From DAOUBP01 sp964513075 (lineage in GTDB: Bacteria; Chloroflexota; Anaerolineae; CG2-30-64-16), in the NCBI GenBank assembly GCA_964513075.1, contig CAZELR010000008.1, positions 39,899-103,898 of the forward strand: a DNA stretch of 64,000 nt, in the 5' to 3' direction. Below the pieces are notes generated by a model, which saw only the letters and a program-made list of their open reading frames with translations, was not told the origin of the DNA and ran no database searches. Positions 15,859 to 24,145 of the stretch are shown piece after piece; positions within the stretch are counted from its first letter, which is position 1, and each line of letters opens with the position of its first letter. The position numbers and the translations under genes were made by a program.

Positions 15859-17508
15859 TCAGCCGCTGCCCAAGCCAAGCAGCCCCAATAGCAGCCGCAG
15901 CAGCCACGGCCGCGGCGCCGGCTGGGGCTCCTGCCGCTCGCTGCTGCCGCCCGGTTCGACCGGGCCCAATGGCGGCGCGTCAAGCACCTGCACCACCTTC
16001 ACCCCCTCGAAAACTTGGGGTTGGTTAAAATCATCGATGTAATAAACACGGATGCGAATCTGCTGCTCGCCGGGACTGCTCGCCAGGGCCGTCGCGTCGA
16101 ACGTGACGGATGAACCGGCGTCCAGCGGGCCCACATAGGAACGCGGCGTCTCGACCTGCACCCCGTCGCCCAGCACTTCGATATCGCTGCTGGCTACCCG
16201 AGTGCGGCCGACATTCATCACCTCGATAGGCAAATCGATCACCTCGCCCGCATTGACCGGCATCAGCGGACGGTAGAAATTAAAGAGCAACTGTGGACGC
16301 GCCTTGACTACCAGCGCCACCTGCTCCTTGCGCGTCAATGGCTTGTCGTCAGTCCCGCTATACTCAAGACCGATGGCCAGAACGTAGACGCCCGCGGCCG
16401 CCGCGCCATCCACGATAAACTGCGACACCACATCAGCGGCCGCGCCCGCTTCCACCGCGGGCAGATAGCGCACGTTGCCGCTCCCTAGTGGCGCGATGGC
16501 GGAGCTCCGACTCAGGTCGGCCTGCTCGCCCAACGTCAACGTCACGCGGCGCGCCGCCACCGGACCCACATTGATCACTGACAGCGTCAATGTAAACGGC
16601 TGGCCGGGGCTCAAAGGCTCCGGCGCAACGTGGTAGGCCTGCACAACCACCAACGGTCCCAGCGTCCCAGCGTCGGCCGCGCCGACCCCCACCTCGATGC
16701 TGACGTTCTGCGCCGACGTAGTATGCTCGCCGCTGGCCGAATCGTAGTCCAGCGTGATCGGGTGGATGTTCCGACCGGCCTTGGCCGTCTGGTCCACTAC
16801 CAACGGCACAGCCACCTGGATGCTCTGCTGCCAGCCGATCGCGCCGATGCCGATGACGTTACCTGTGCCGGCCGCGGCAAAGACGCTGGGCGCGCCGTTT
16901 GTCAGCAACACGTTGCGCGCCCCGCCGGTGCCTGTGTTGTGCAACGTCACGCTGAGAGTGAACGGCTTGCCCGGGGCGGGCGCGGGCGGCTCAGTGGCAA
17001 ACGACTCAATGACCAGCAACGGCCGGCCAGCCGCGGCGGGCTTGGGGGTGGGCGTGGCTGCCTGCACCTTGACGCCCACAGTCTCGGTACTGGTGCTGCT
17101 GCGGCCGTTTTCATCGTCGTAGTTCAGTTGGACGGTGATGGGATACACGCCACCAGCGACGCCTGACGCCACGCGAAATTCCTGCCAGACCGTAGCGTGC
17201 TCGTTGGGCTGCATGCTGCTCACCGTCTTGACGCTGCTCGTCAGCTCCGGGACGAAATTCGCCCCGCTGAGACTGACCACGATCTTGATCGCCGCAGCGT
17301 CCCCGATGTTGTGCAGCTCAAGATACAGGCGAAACAGCCCACCGGCCGCCACCTGGTCCGGCTCGACCCAGCTGCTGCGCACAAAAATCAGCGGGCGCTG
17401 CGGTTGCAGTTGAACCGCTGTCGGCGTTTCCGACTGGGCCAGCGCCGACCCCGGAAGTCCCGTCACCAGAAGCAGACCGATGATGAGAATGACCTTCATT
17501 CTTAACAT
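15859..17508 (-). CDS. Secreted CARDB/NEW3-type multi-domain protein of the ABC operon
   Basis: 549 residues from ATG 17508, which has GGAGA about 8 nt upstream; a GTG at 17526 overlapping the ATPase stop codon is the alternative. Signal peptide MKVILIIGLLLVTGLPGSALA. Then four repeated beta modules of about 120 residues of the CARDB/NEW3 kind. Each has a line such as FRLYLELHNIGDAAAIKIVV, FTLSVTLHNTGTGGARNVLL, FTLTLSVINVGPVAARRVTL or IDLPIEVMNVGRTRVASSDI. A C-terminal hydrophobic helix (WLLRLLLGLLGLGSG) probably anchors it in the membrane. In MacAB systems an HlyD-type adaptor sits at this position; here the CARDB protein may take that place. That is inference from the operon only. Confidence 0.75.
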   Translation of the reverse strand: MLRMKVILIIGLLLVTGLPGSALAQSETPTAVQLQPQRPLIFVRSSWVEPDQVAAGGLFRLYLELHNIGDAAAIKIVVSLSGANFVPELTSSVKTVSSMQPNEHATVWQEFRVASGVAGGVYPITVQLNYDDENGRSSTSTETVGVKVQAATPTPKPAAAGRPLLVIESFATEPPAPAPGKPFTLSVTLHNTGTGGARNVLLTNGAPSVFAAAGTGNVIGIGAIGWQQSIQVAVPLVVDQTAKAGRNIHPITLDYDSASGEHTTSAQNVSIEVGVGAADAGTLGPLVVVQAYHVAPEPLSPGQPFTLTLSVINVGPVAARRVTLTLGEQADLSRSSAIAPLGSGNVRYLPAVEAGAAADVVSQFIVDGAAAAGVYVLAIGLEYSGTDDKPLTRKEQVALVVKARPQLLFNFYRPLMPVNAGEVIDLPIEVMNVGRTRVASSDIEVLGDGVQVETPRSYVGPLDAGSSVTFDATALASSPGEQQIRIRVYYIDDFNQPQVFEGVKVVQVLDAPPLGPVEPGGSSERQEPQPAPRPWLLRLLLGLLGLGSG

Positions 17509-17522
17509 AGAGCGTCTCCGCG

Positions 17523-18206
17523 TCACTGCTCCAACACCCGGCCATCGCGCATGTGGAGCACATCCCGCGCGTGGCCAGCGATTCCTGCATCGTGCGTCAC
17601 CATCAGCACGGTCAGGTGGCCTTCTCGGTGCGCCTGTGAAATCAGCGCCATGATCTCGCCGCCGGTCTGCGTATCCAGATTACCGGTCGGCTCGTCGGCC
17701 AACAGCAGCCGAGGCGAGTTGGCCAGCGCCCGCGCAACTGCTACTCGCTGCTGCTCGCCGCCCGATAATTCAGTAGGTCGGTGGCTCACCCGGTCTGCCA
17801 AGCCCACGGCTCCCAGCAGATAGCGGGCCCGACGCCGTCGCTCGCCGGCCGGCACCCGCGCAAACACCATGGGAAACTCGACGTTTTGCTGCGCCGTCAT
17901 GGTGCTCACCAGATTAAAGGACTGGAAAATAAAGCCACACACCTGCTGCCGGAAGTTCGCCAGCCTGTTTTCGTCCATGCGCGTCAGATCCTGGCCGGCC
18001 ACGCGCAGCTCCCCCGCGCTGGGGCGATCCAGCCCTCCTACCAAGTTCAGCAGAGTAGATTTGCCGGACCCAGATGGTCCCATGATCGCCAGGAAGGCGC
18101 CCTCAGGGATAGCGACCGTGACGCCGGCCAACGCGCGCACGAGGACCCGACCCATCGGATAGATGCGCTGCAGATCAGAGGACGTCACCATCGGCTCAGG
18201 CGCCAC
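17523..18206 (-). CDS. ABC transporter ATP-binding protein, MacB/LolD type
   Basis: 227 residues, complete. Walker A GPSGSGKST (G43-T51), Q-loop FIFQSFNLVSTMTAQQNVEF, signature LSGGEQQRVAVARAL, Walker B LLLADEPTGNLD and the switch histidine in MVTHDAGIAGHA. The sequence type is that of LolD/MacB/FtsE ATPases, which pair with FtsX-fold permeases; the permease is two genes downstream. The start at 18206 overlaps the end of the Yip1 gene by 11 nt, and its stop overlaps a possible GTG start of the next gene, so the four genes are tightly coupled. Confidence 0.93.
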   Translation of the reverse strand: MAPEPMVTSSDLQRIYPMGRVLVRALAGVTVAIPEGAFLAIMGPSGSGKSTLLNLVGGLDRPSAGELRVAGQDLTRMDENRLANFRQQVCGFIFQSFNLVSTMTAQQNVEFPMVFARVPAGERRRRARYLLGAVGLADRVSHRPTELSGGEQQRVAVARALANSPRLLLADEPTGNLDTQTGGEIMALISQAHREGHLTVLMVTHDAGIAGHARDVLHMRDGRVLEQ

Positions 18207-19050
18207 CGAATAATCCCTGTGTCACCAACTGGCTCAGGCTCACAGCCAACGACAGCACAACGTAGATGATCACTACGCGTGCCGTCTTGCCGCGGCCAAG
18301 CTGGGCCGCGGCAAGCACCGCCAGCCCCAACAGCACAACATACCACAGCGTGAACAGATCAATGCGCCCTAACACTAGGGCGGGGATTGTAAGCGGGGCT
18401 GTCCCCGCGGCCGCAACCGGCGTGGCCGCGACCTTGACGACCGCGGACGCCGCCCCTGTTGCTGCCCCGGGCAGCGCAGACGGCGCCGCGGTCAACAGCC
18501 CAGAGAGGCCCGCGCCCTGGATCACCGACCCCGTCGCGGCCAGGTAGATCGTCTGCACGAGATCACGCAGCAGCAGTGGGAAGGACGCCCAAGCCGCCGT
18601 CCGATAGATGCTGCCATAGCTCTGCCGGCCACCCATCGCCAGGCTGCTGACATGCAAAACCGCGGCGCGCACCAGCCACCCCAGCAGAATGCCGGCCACG
18701 GCCGACGCCATCGGCACCCACAGCACCAGAACCTGGCTCGGTTCGGGGACCGCCGTCATCTCTTCCGGCAAGGTGTCCCGGTATTCCTCGGGCACCGACT
18801 CAATCTGAGCCGCGATCATTGCCTCGTTTTGCACCCGTTGCCTGGCGGTCGCGCCGGGCGCGGCGGCCAGGCTGTGGCCGACCGACAGGGCCAGCGCCAA
18901 GATGACCGGGATCAGCCAGAGCCAGGCCGGGCCGATGGCAATTGCGGCCAGGGCGCGGCGCGGCTGCACCCAAATCTGGGCCAGCAGGCTCAATACGTTG
19001 GGGCCACGCTCAGGCGGCGGCGCGGCCTGGATGGCAGCAGGGTCAAACAT
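18196..19050 (-). CDS. Yip1-domain membrane protein
   Basis: 284 residues. A soluble start (FDPAAIQAAPPPERGP) is followed by about five or six membrane segments (LWLIPVILALALSVGHSLAA, VLVLWVPMASAVAGILLGWL, FTLWYVVLLGLAVLAAAQLG, ARVVIIYVVLSLAVSLSQLV). The pattern is that of bacterial Yip1-family proteins, small membrane proteins without known activity that often sit beside ABC exporters. The Ala/Gly-rich loop at about 180-220 is low-complexity. GGAGG lies 5 nt before the ATG at 19050. First gene of the operon, so it is probably made with the transporter. Confidence 0.72.
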   Translation of the reverse strand: MFDPAAIQAAPPPERGPNVLSLLAQIWVQPRRALAAIAIGPAWLWLIPVILALALSVGHSLAAAPGATARQRVQNEAMIAAQIESVPEEYRDTLPEEMTAVPEPSQVLVLWVPMASAVAGILLGWLVRAAVLHVSSLAMGGRQSYGSIYRTAAWASFPLLLRDLVQTIYLAATGSVIQGAGLSGLLTAAPSALPGAATGAASAVVKVAATPVAAAGTAPLTIPALVLGRIDLFTLWYVVLLGLAVLAAAQLGRGKTARVVIIYVVLSLAVSLSQLVTQGLFGGA

Positions 19051-19084
19051 CTCGCCTCCATTGAGGGTCAGACAGATTCGGCGC

Positions 19085-19093
19085 AGTATAACA
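19085..19093 (-). promoter_or_regulatory. Extended -10 element of the ABC operon
   Basis: On the minus strand TGT-TATACT, about 34 nt before the Yip1 start codon. No clear -35 is present. Confidence 0.4.
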
Positions 19094-19116
19094 CAAAATA
19101 TCTGACTTACCCTCTT

Positions 19117-19145
19117 TTGACAACCGCGGCCGCTGATGCTAATCT
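19117..19145 (+). promoter_or_regulatory. Promoter for tgt
   Basis: TTGACA (19117-19122), 17-nt spacer ending in TGC, TAATCT (19140-19145). The ATG at 19154 is 8 nt past the -10 box, so the message would have almost no leader. Confidence 0.65.
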
Positions 19146-19153
19146 TGACTTCT

Positions 19154-20338
19154 ATGTTTGATTTTCAGATCACCGGCCGCGACCCGCAGACCGCGGCGCG
19201 CACCGGCAACTTCATGACACCGCACGGCAACCTGGCAACGCCTGTATTCGCCCCTGTGGGCACCCAGGCGACGGTGAAGACACTGACCCCGCGCGATCTG
19301 CACCAAGCGGGCGCCACCCTGGTACTGGCCAACACGTACCACCTTTACCTGCGTCCGGGCACCCGCCTGGTGGCGGATTTCGGCGGGCTGCACAGCTTCA
19401 TGGGCTGGACAGGCCCGATGCTGACGGACTCGGGCGGATTTCAAGTCTTCAGCCTGGCCCAAATGCGGAAAGTCGATCCAGACGGTGTGACATTTCGCTC
19501 GCACATCGACGGCAGTCAACACCGCTTCACCCCAGAAAGCACGATTGCAGCGCAAGAAGAGCTCGGCGCAGATATCATCATGTGTTTGGATGAATGTCCG
19601 GAGCCGCTAGATCGCCGCTACAACGAGGAAGCATTGGTCCGCACGCACGCCTGGGCCGAGCGCTGCCGGACGGCCCAGCGCCGGCCCGATCAAGCCCTCT
19701 TCGGCATTGTTCAGGGCGGCATCTTCCCCGATCTGCGGGCGGAAAGCGCACGCACCCTGGTCGGCCTGGACTTTCCGGGCTACGCGGTTGGTGGGCTGAG
19801 TGTAGGAGAAACTAAGGAACAGATGTACGCCACCCTGGACCTGGTTATCCCCGAGTTGCCGAGCCACAAACCCCGCTACCTGATGGGCGTGGGTGCGCCG
19901 GAAGACGTGGTGGAAGGCGTGGCGCGTGGGATAGACATCTTCGACTGCGTGCTGCCGACGCGCGTCGCTCGCAACGGCGGCCTGCTGACGCGTCAGGGCC
20001 GCATCAACTTGCGCAACGCCCGCTACGCCGCCGACCCGCTGCCGGTCGAACCGGGATGCGACTGCTACGCCTGCCAACACTTCAGCCGCGCCTATCTCCG
20101 TCATCTATTCAAAGCGGAGGAGACGCTTGGCCTGCACCTGGCAACCATGCACAATGTCCGCTTCATGATCCGACTGATGGAGGAGATCCGCCACCACGTT
20201 ACAGCAGGCACGTTTGCCGCATTCCGCGCCGCGTTCCTCGCCGATTACCAATTACCAGATCAAGCCGTGCGCCACGCGCAAAAAGAAAAACGCAGGCAGC
20301 GGCTGGCGAAGGTTGAAGGTCATAAGGTTGAAGGTTGA
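19154..20338 (+). CDS. tgt: Queuine tRNA-ribosyltransferase (tRNA-guanine transglycosylase)
   Basis: 394 residues. It exchanges guanine-34 for a queuosine precursor in tRNAs with GUN anticodons. The active-site Asp lies in LTDSGGFQVFSLA and the nucleophile Asp in GIDIFDCVLPTR. The substrate loop GIVQGG and GYAVGGLSVGE match. The zinc site is CDCYAC plus a downstream His. The start ATG 19154 (MFDFQITGRDP) fits family alignments; no ribosome site exists, but a promoter ends 8 nt upstream (leaderless). The C-terminus (RLAKVEGHKVEG) runs into a short GGTTGAAGG repeat, so the last residues are repeat-derived. The putative queuosine-precursor transporter at 33782 gives it a salvage partner. Confidence 0.95.
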   Translation: MFDFQITGRDPQTAARTGNFMTPHGNLATPVFAPVGTQATVKTLTPRDLHQAGATLVLANTYHLYLRPGTRLVADFGGLHSFMGWTGPMLTDSGGFQVFSLAQMRKVDPDGVTFRSHIDGSQHRFTPESTIAAQEELGADIIMCLDECPEPLDRRYNEEALVRTHAWAERCRTAQRRPDQALFGIVQGGIFPDLRAESARTLVGLDFPGYAVGGLSVGETKEQMYATLDLVIPELPSHKPRYLMGVGAPEDVVEGVARGIDIFDCVLPTRVARNGGLLTRQGRINLRNARYAADPLPVEPGCDCYACQHFSRAYLRHLFKAEETLGLHLATMHNVRFMIRLMEEIRHHVTAGTFAAFRAAFLADYQLPDQAVRHAQKEKRRQRLAKVEGHKVEG

Positions 20339-20390
20339 AGGTCTAGGATTGAAGGTCGCACCTTGCACCTTGAACCTTGCACCTTGAACC
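20309..20390. repeat. GGTTGAAGG / CCTTGAACC short repeat array (family F)
   Basis: Direct copies of AAGGTTGAAGGT followed by inverted CACCTTGAACCTTG copies. It spans the end of tgt and the gap before uppP. Related arrays occur at 34735-34757 and inside ligA (47227-47265). Confidence 0.75.
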
Positions 20391-20403
20391 CGAAAGGATA
20401 ACG

Positions 20404-21267
20404 ATGGACATCATCCGCGCAATCATCCTGGGCATCATCCAGGGCCTGACCGAGTTCATTCCGATATCGAGCTCGGCCCACCTGATCGTCGTCCCGTGGC
20501 TCTTCGGGTGGAACGATAAGAACATCGGCAGCCTCGCATTTGATGTGGCGCTGCATCTGGGCACGCTGACCGCTGTGCTGTGGTTCTTCTTCGCGGACTG
20601 GGTCAGGCTGATCCGCGCAGGCATCGCCAGCATCCGAGAACGCAAGATCGGCGCGGATCCCGATCGTAGGTTGGCGTGGCTGCTCATCATCGGCTGCATC
20701 CCCGGGGGGATCATCGGCGCACTGGCCGAGAGCAGGGTCGAGGCGCTGTTCCATCAGCCGAACCAGCCGCACCAACCGGCTGCCATGTTTGCCATGGCCG
20801 GCGTAATCGCCCTGGCCGGCGCGGCCATGCTGCTGGCAGACCGGTTGGCACGACATCTGCGCGGCCTGACCAGTATCGGCCTCCGAGACGCGCTGATCAT
20901 TGGATGCTGTCAGGCGTTGGCTATCTTTCCTGGCGTTTCCCGCTCGGGCGCCACGATGACGGCCGGGCTCGCCCTGGGGCTGGAACGCCCGGCGGCCGCG
21001 AAGTTTTCCTTCCTGCTTTCCGCGCCGATCATCGCCGGCGCGGGTCTGAAGAGCCTCTGGGATGTACTGGAGGCCTTGCGCGGCGGCGAATTAGCCACTT
21101 CCAGCGTGGCGGTCTTCGTGATCGGCGTGGTCGCCGCGGCCGTCAGCGGCTATTTCTGCATCAGGTTCCTGCTCCAGTATCTGCACCGGCACTCCATCGC
21201 CCTCTTCACCTATTACCGCTGGGGGCTGGCCGCGCTGATTGTCATTGTCACGTTGCTGAGGCTATAA
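20404..21267 (+). CDS. uppP: Undecaprenyl-diphosphatase (BacA type)
   Basis: 287 residues from ATG 20404, with AAGGA about 8 nt upstream. It dephosphorylates undecaprenyl pyrophosphate so that the lipid carrier of cell-wall synthesis can be reused. The two catalytic motifs are present: QGLTEFIPISSSAHL near the start and PGVSRSGATMTAGLALG near residue 180. At least seven membrane segments are visible. Its presence implies a peptidoglycan or other undecaprenyl-linked envelope, in line with the murein-peptide genes at 54-59 kb. The next gene starts 1 nt after its stop, so the two are co-translated. Confidence 0.93.
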   Translation: MDIIRAIILGIIQGLTEFIPISSSAHLIVVPWLFGWNDKNIGSLAFDVALHLGTLTAVLWFFFADWVRLIRAGIASIRERKIGADPDRRLAWLLIIGCIPGGIIGALAESRVEALFHQPNQPHQPAAMFAMAGVIALAGAAMLLADRLARHLRGLTSIGLRDALIIGCCQALAIFPGVSRSGATMTAGLALGLERPAAAKFSFLLSAPIIAGAGLKSLWDVLEALRGGELATSSVAVFVIGVVAAAVSGYFCIRFLLQYLHRHSIALFTYYRWGLAALIVIVTLLRL

Positions 21268-21268
21268 G

Positions 21269-22207
21269 ATGACCGTTAAGGCGAGGCATTCTCTGGCAGA
21301 TGAGGGCCTGCCACGGCCTCACCTCCCGGGAAACCCCCTTGGTTGCGGCGGATCGTGGGCAGAATGCCTCGCCCCCACGCTGGTAACGATTGTGACCTTG
21401 ATGCTGGCCACGACGTTGTCGGCGTGCTCCGCCGGCTGGACCGGTACGCCGGCGCCTGTTGTACTGCGCATCGCGGGATCTACCAGCCTCCAGCCCGTGC
21501 TGAAGGAATTGGCAACCGCCTACCAGTCCGCACATCCCAACGTACTGATAGATGTCCGTGGCGGTGGCACGGCCATCGGCATACAACAACTGCGCGACGG
21601 ACAGATCGATCTCGCAGCCGTTTCCTGGCGGTCTGAGGACGAGAAGCTTCCGGACAATATACAAGCCATCCCTGTCGCCCGCGACGGCATCGCCGTCATC
21701 GTACACCCCACCAATGCCATCACGAACCTGACCTCCCTGCAACTGCACGCGATCTACCGCGGCGAGATCCTCGATTGGGCCGCGCTCGGCCACACCAGCA
21801 GCATGCCCACTGTGATCAGCCGAGAAGAAGGATCCGGCACGCGCGCGGCGTTCGAGACACTGGTGATGGGAGACGAACGGGTTACCCTTAACGCACTGGT
21901 GCTGCCGACCGGCGAAGCGATCATAGATTATGTCGCCTCGCATCGAGATGCCATCGGCTATACATCCAGTGTTGCGCTGGCCGGCGAAGGCGCAGCAGCA
22001 CCCGATAGCGCGCGGGTACGCGTTGTGCCGGTGGAGGAGGTCGCGCCCACCCCAGCAACGCTGAGGGCTGGTGCCTATCGCCTGGGCCGCGTGTTGCACC
22101 TGTACGTAGCAACTCCAACCGAGGCTGAAGCGCGGGCCTTCCTGGATTTCGTCCTCAGCCCGGCCGGGCAGGCCATCGTTGCCAGGCAGTTAACGCCGAT
22201 ACGCTAG
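21269..22207 (+). CDS. PstS-like phosphate-binding lipoprotein
   Basis: 312 residues. LRIAGSTSLQPVLKELATAY, the loop RGGGTAIGIQQL and the phosphate-site motif SREEGSGTRAAFE are typical of PstS-type periplasmic binding proteins. A lipobox is present (LATTLSAC, Cys 53), but it is preceded by an unusual N-terminal stretch of about 40 residues rather than a short signal peptide. That stretch is coded by a 94-bp inverted-repeat element (21280-21373). The ATG at 21269 has GAGG upstream and follows the uppP stop by 1 nt; no later ATG or GTG gives a better signal peptide except a GTG at about 21392. No pstCAB genes are nearby. Confidence 0.8.
   Translation: MTVKARHSLADEGLPRPHLPGNPLGCGGSWAECLAPTLVTIVTLMLATTLSACSAGWTGTPAPVVLRIAGSTSLQPVLKELATAYQSAHPNVLIDVRGGGTAIGIQQLRDGQIDLAAVSWRSEDEKLPDNIQAIPVARDGIAVIVHPTNAITNLTSLQLHAIYRGEILDWAALGHTSSMPTVISREEGSGTRAAFETLVMGDERVTLNALVLPTGEAIIDYVASHRDAIGYTSSVALAGEGAAAPDSARVRVVPVEEVAPTPATLRAGAYRLGRVLHLYVATPTEAEARAFLDFVLSPAGQAIVARQLTPIR
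21280..21373. repeat. 94-bp element with 13-bp inverted ends inside the pstS-like gene
   Basis: GGCGAGGCATTCT at the left and AGAATGCCTCGCC at the right are exact complements. The element lies within the N-terminal coding part. Confidence 0.6.
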
Positions 22208-22323
22208 GGGCATGCACTCCTGACGGTTCTGCGCGGCCAGGGTTATCGCCTCGAGTGCGACAAAGCGAGTTGCTATAGTAGTTGGACGGAGTGCCTCGTC
22301 TCTACAATCGTGATCTTCTCAAC

Positions 22324-22352
22324 TTGCAACTTCCCGCCCCCTGTGGTAAACT
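22324..22352 (+). promoter_or_regulatory. Promoter of the nusA operon
   Basis: TTGCAA (22324-22329), 17-nt spacer ending in TGG (extended -10), TAAACT (22347-22352). Transcription would start near 22359, leaving a leader of about 120 nt with a terminator-like hairpin. Confidence 0.55.
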
Positions 22353-22384
22353 GTTTTTATCGTAAACCTCAGGCCTTGATCTTT

Positions 22385-22410
22385 GAAAGTGGGGACCCCC
22401 CCACTTTCTT
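22385..22410 (+). terminator. Terminator-like hairpin in the nusA leader (possible attenuator)
   Basis: GAAAGTGGGG (22385-22394) pairs with CCCCACTTTC (22399-22408) over an ACCC loop and is followed by TTTATTGT. It is enclosed by CTCAGGC (22368-22374) and GCCTGAG (22421-22427), which can pair. The order promoter, terminator, nusA suggests attenuation control; alternatively it ends transcripts from the PstS-like gene. Confidence 0.6.
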
Positions 22411-22480
22411 TATTGTACAAGCCTGAGCGGATCAACATGGCAAGCAGATGCCGCAAGAATCTGAGGAGTAGGGGTACGGG

Positions 22481-24130
22481 ATGAAGAGCGACCTGATCAT
22501 GGCTGTCAACCAGATCTGCGTGGAAAAAGATCTGCCGCGCGATGTCATCATGGGAGCCATCGAGGAAGCCCTGGTGCATGCCTATCGGCGGAACTATGCC
22601 AGTAACACAGCAGAGGCCAAGGTGGAGATCGACGCGACCAGCGGCGATCTACGCATCTTCTGCCAAAGAACAGTGGTAGAGTCTGTGCAAGACCCCATCA
22701 CCGAAGTCAGCCTGGCCGATGCACGCAAACTTGACCGCACAGCCGAAATCGGAAGTACTGTGCTTGAAGAACGCGATCCCGCGGGCTTCGGCCGTATTGC
22801 CGCGCAAACAGCCAAACAGGTCATCTTGCAGCGTATCCATGAAGCCGAGCGAGATGCCTTGTACGATCACTTCCACGAGCGCGAAGGCGAGCTGATTACC
22901 GGCGCCGTACAGAACATCGAGTACCGCTCCAATCAGGTCACCATCACGCTGGGCAAGAAGGCCGAGGGCATTTTAGCTGCCGAAGATCAGCTGCCCAATG
23001 ATCGTTACCGTGTTGGCCAGAACGTGCGCTGCTTGCTCGCCGAAGTGTCCAAGGGCGCGCGCGGCCCGCAGATTCGCCTATCGCGCACCCATCGCAACAT
23101 GCTGCGCCGCCTGCTGGAACGCGAGATCCCGGAGATTTACAACGGCACGGTGGAGATCAAAAGCATTGCCCGCGAGCCGGGCCAGCGATCCAAAGTTGCC
23201 GTGGGAGCCAGCCAGCCCGGCATCGATCCGGTAGGTTCGTGCGTAGGCCTGCGCGGCACGCGCATCCAGAATATCGTCGATGAATTGATGGGCGAAAAGA
23301 TCGACATTGTGGAATGGTCGAGCGATGTCCGCCAGTTCATCAGCAACGCCCTGAGTCCTGCACGCCCCACCGACACCATCCTGATGGAAGAAGGCGATGT
23401 TCGCACCGCAGTCGTGATCGTACCCGATCGCCAACTTTCGCTGGCCATCGGTAAAGAGGGCCAGAACGCGCGCCTGGCTGCCAAGCTGACCGGGTGGCGC
23501 ATTGACATCAAGAGTGAAACCGAGTCCAGCACGGAGGGCATCGCCGAGATTAAGCGCCAACAGTTGCAGGCGATGAAGCAGCGCACGCTTGAAGCTAAGG
23601 TGGCCGCGCTGCCGCCGAGCGACGACCTGCTCAGTCGTGCCGAGTGGCTGCTGCAGGAGAAGGATAGGACCTCCATGACACTGGACGAGGCGGCGCGCAA
23701 GCTGGTCGAAGTCGAAGCCGAAAAGCAAAAGGCGCCAGGCCCGCTCGTGGCCGAAGAGCTGGTTGCGCCGGAGATCACGCCCAGCAGCGAGGCCGTTGCC
23801 GCGGAGCTCCCCGTCGAATCCGCCGCGGCCGCAGAAGTTGTCGCCGAGACAGCCGCGCCCGAAGCGCCGGCTGCTGAGGTGCAACCCGAGGCCGAAGTTC
23901 AGCCGGCGATCTTTGCAGGGGCGGAAGCCGCGGAGTATCCGGAGTACGCCGGCGAGGTCGAGACCACCGACCAGGACGAAGGTGTGGATGGCAAGAAACC
24001 GGAGAAACGCGGCAGCAAAAAGGACAGCAAGAAGCGCGAGCTGGTCTTCGACGAGACTCTGGGCCAAGTTGTTGCCCGGCGCAAGCGCAAGCCCAGCCGC
24101 GAGGGCTGGGAAGATCAAGACGAGTATTAG
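22481..24130 (+). CDS. nusA: Transcription termination/antitermination protein NusA
   Basis: 549 residues. The N-terminal RNA-polymerase-binding domain (about 1-125) is followed by the S1 domain (about 135-200) and two KH domains. KH1 is near 225-285, with DPVGSCVGLRGTRIQNIVDE; KH2 is near 300-350, with LSLAIGKEGQNARLAAKLTG. It binds elongating RNA polymerase and nascent RNA to control pausing and termination. After residue 385 comes a long Ala/Glu/Pro-rich extension ending in basic KKDSKKRELVFDETLGQVVARRKRK-type sequence, absent from short NusA proteins. The usual rimP gene upstream is missing. First gene of the translation operon, behind a structured leader. Confidence 0.95.
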   Translation: MKSDLIMAVNQICVEKDLPRDVIMGAIEEALVHAYRRNYASNTAEAKVEIDATSGDLRIFCQRTVVESVQDPITEVSLADARKLDRTAEIGSTVLEERDPAGFGRIAAQTAKQVILQRIHEAERDALYDHFHEREGELITGAVQNIEYRSNQVTITLGKKAEGILAAEDQLPNDRYRVGQNVRCLLAEVSKGARGPQIRLSRTHRNMLRRLLEREIPEIYNGTVEIKSIAREPGQRSKVAVGASQPGIDPVGSCVGLRGTRIQNIVDELMGEKIDIVEWSSDVRQFISNALSPARPTDTILMEEGDVRTAVVIVPDRQLSLAIGKEGQNARLAAKLTGWRIDIKSETESSTEGIAEIKRQQLQAMKQRTLEAKVAALPPSDDLLSRAEWLLQEKDRTSMTLDEAARKLVEVEAEKQKAPGPLVAEELVAPEITPSSEAVAAELPVESAAAAEVVAETAAPEAPAAEVQPEAEVQPAIFAGAEAAEYPEYAGEVETTDQDEGVDGKKPEKRGSKKDSKKRELVFDETLGQVVARRKRKPSREGWEDQDEY

Positions 24131-24145
24131 TGGATCCGGCGGACC

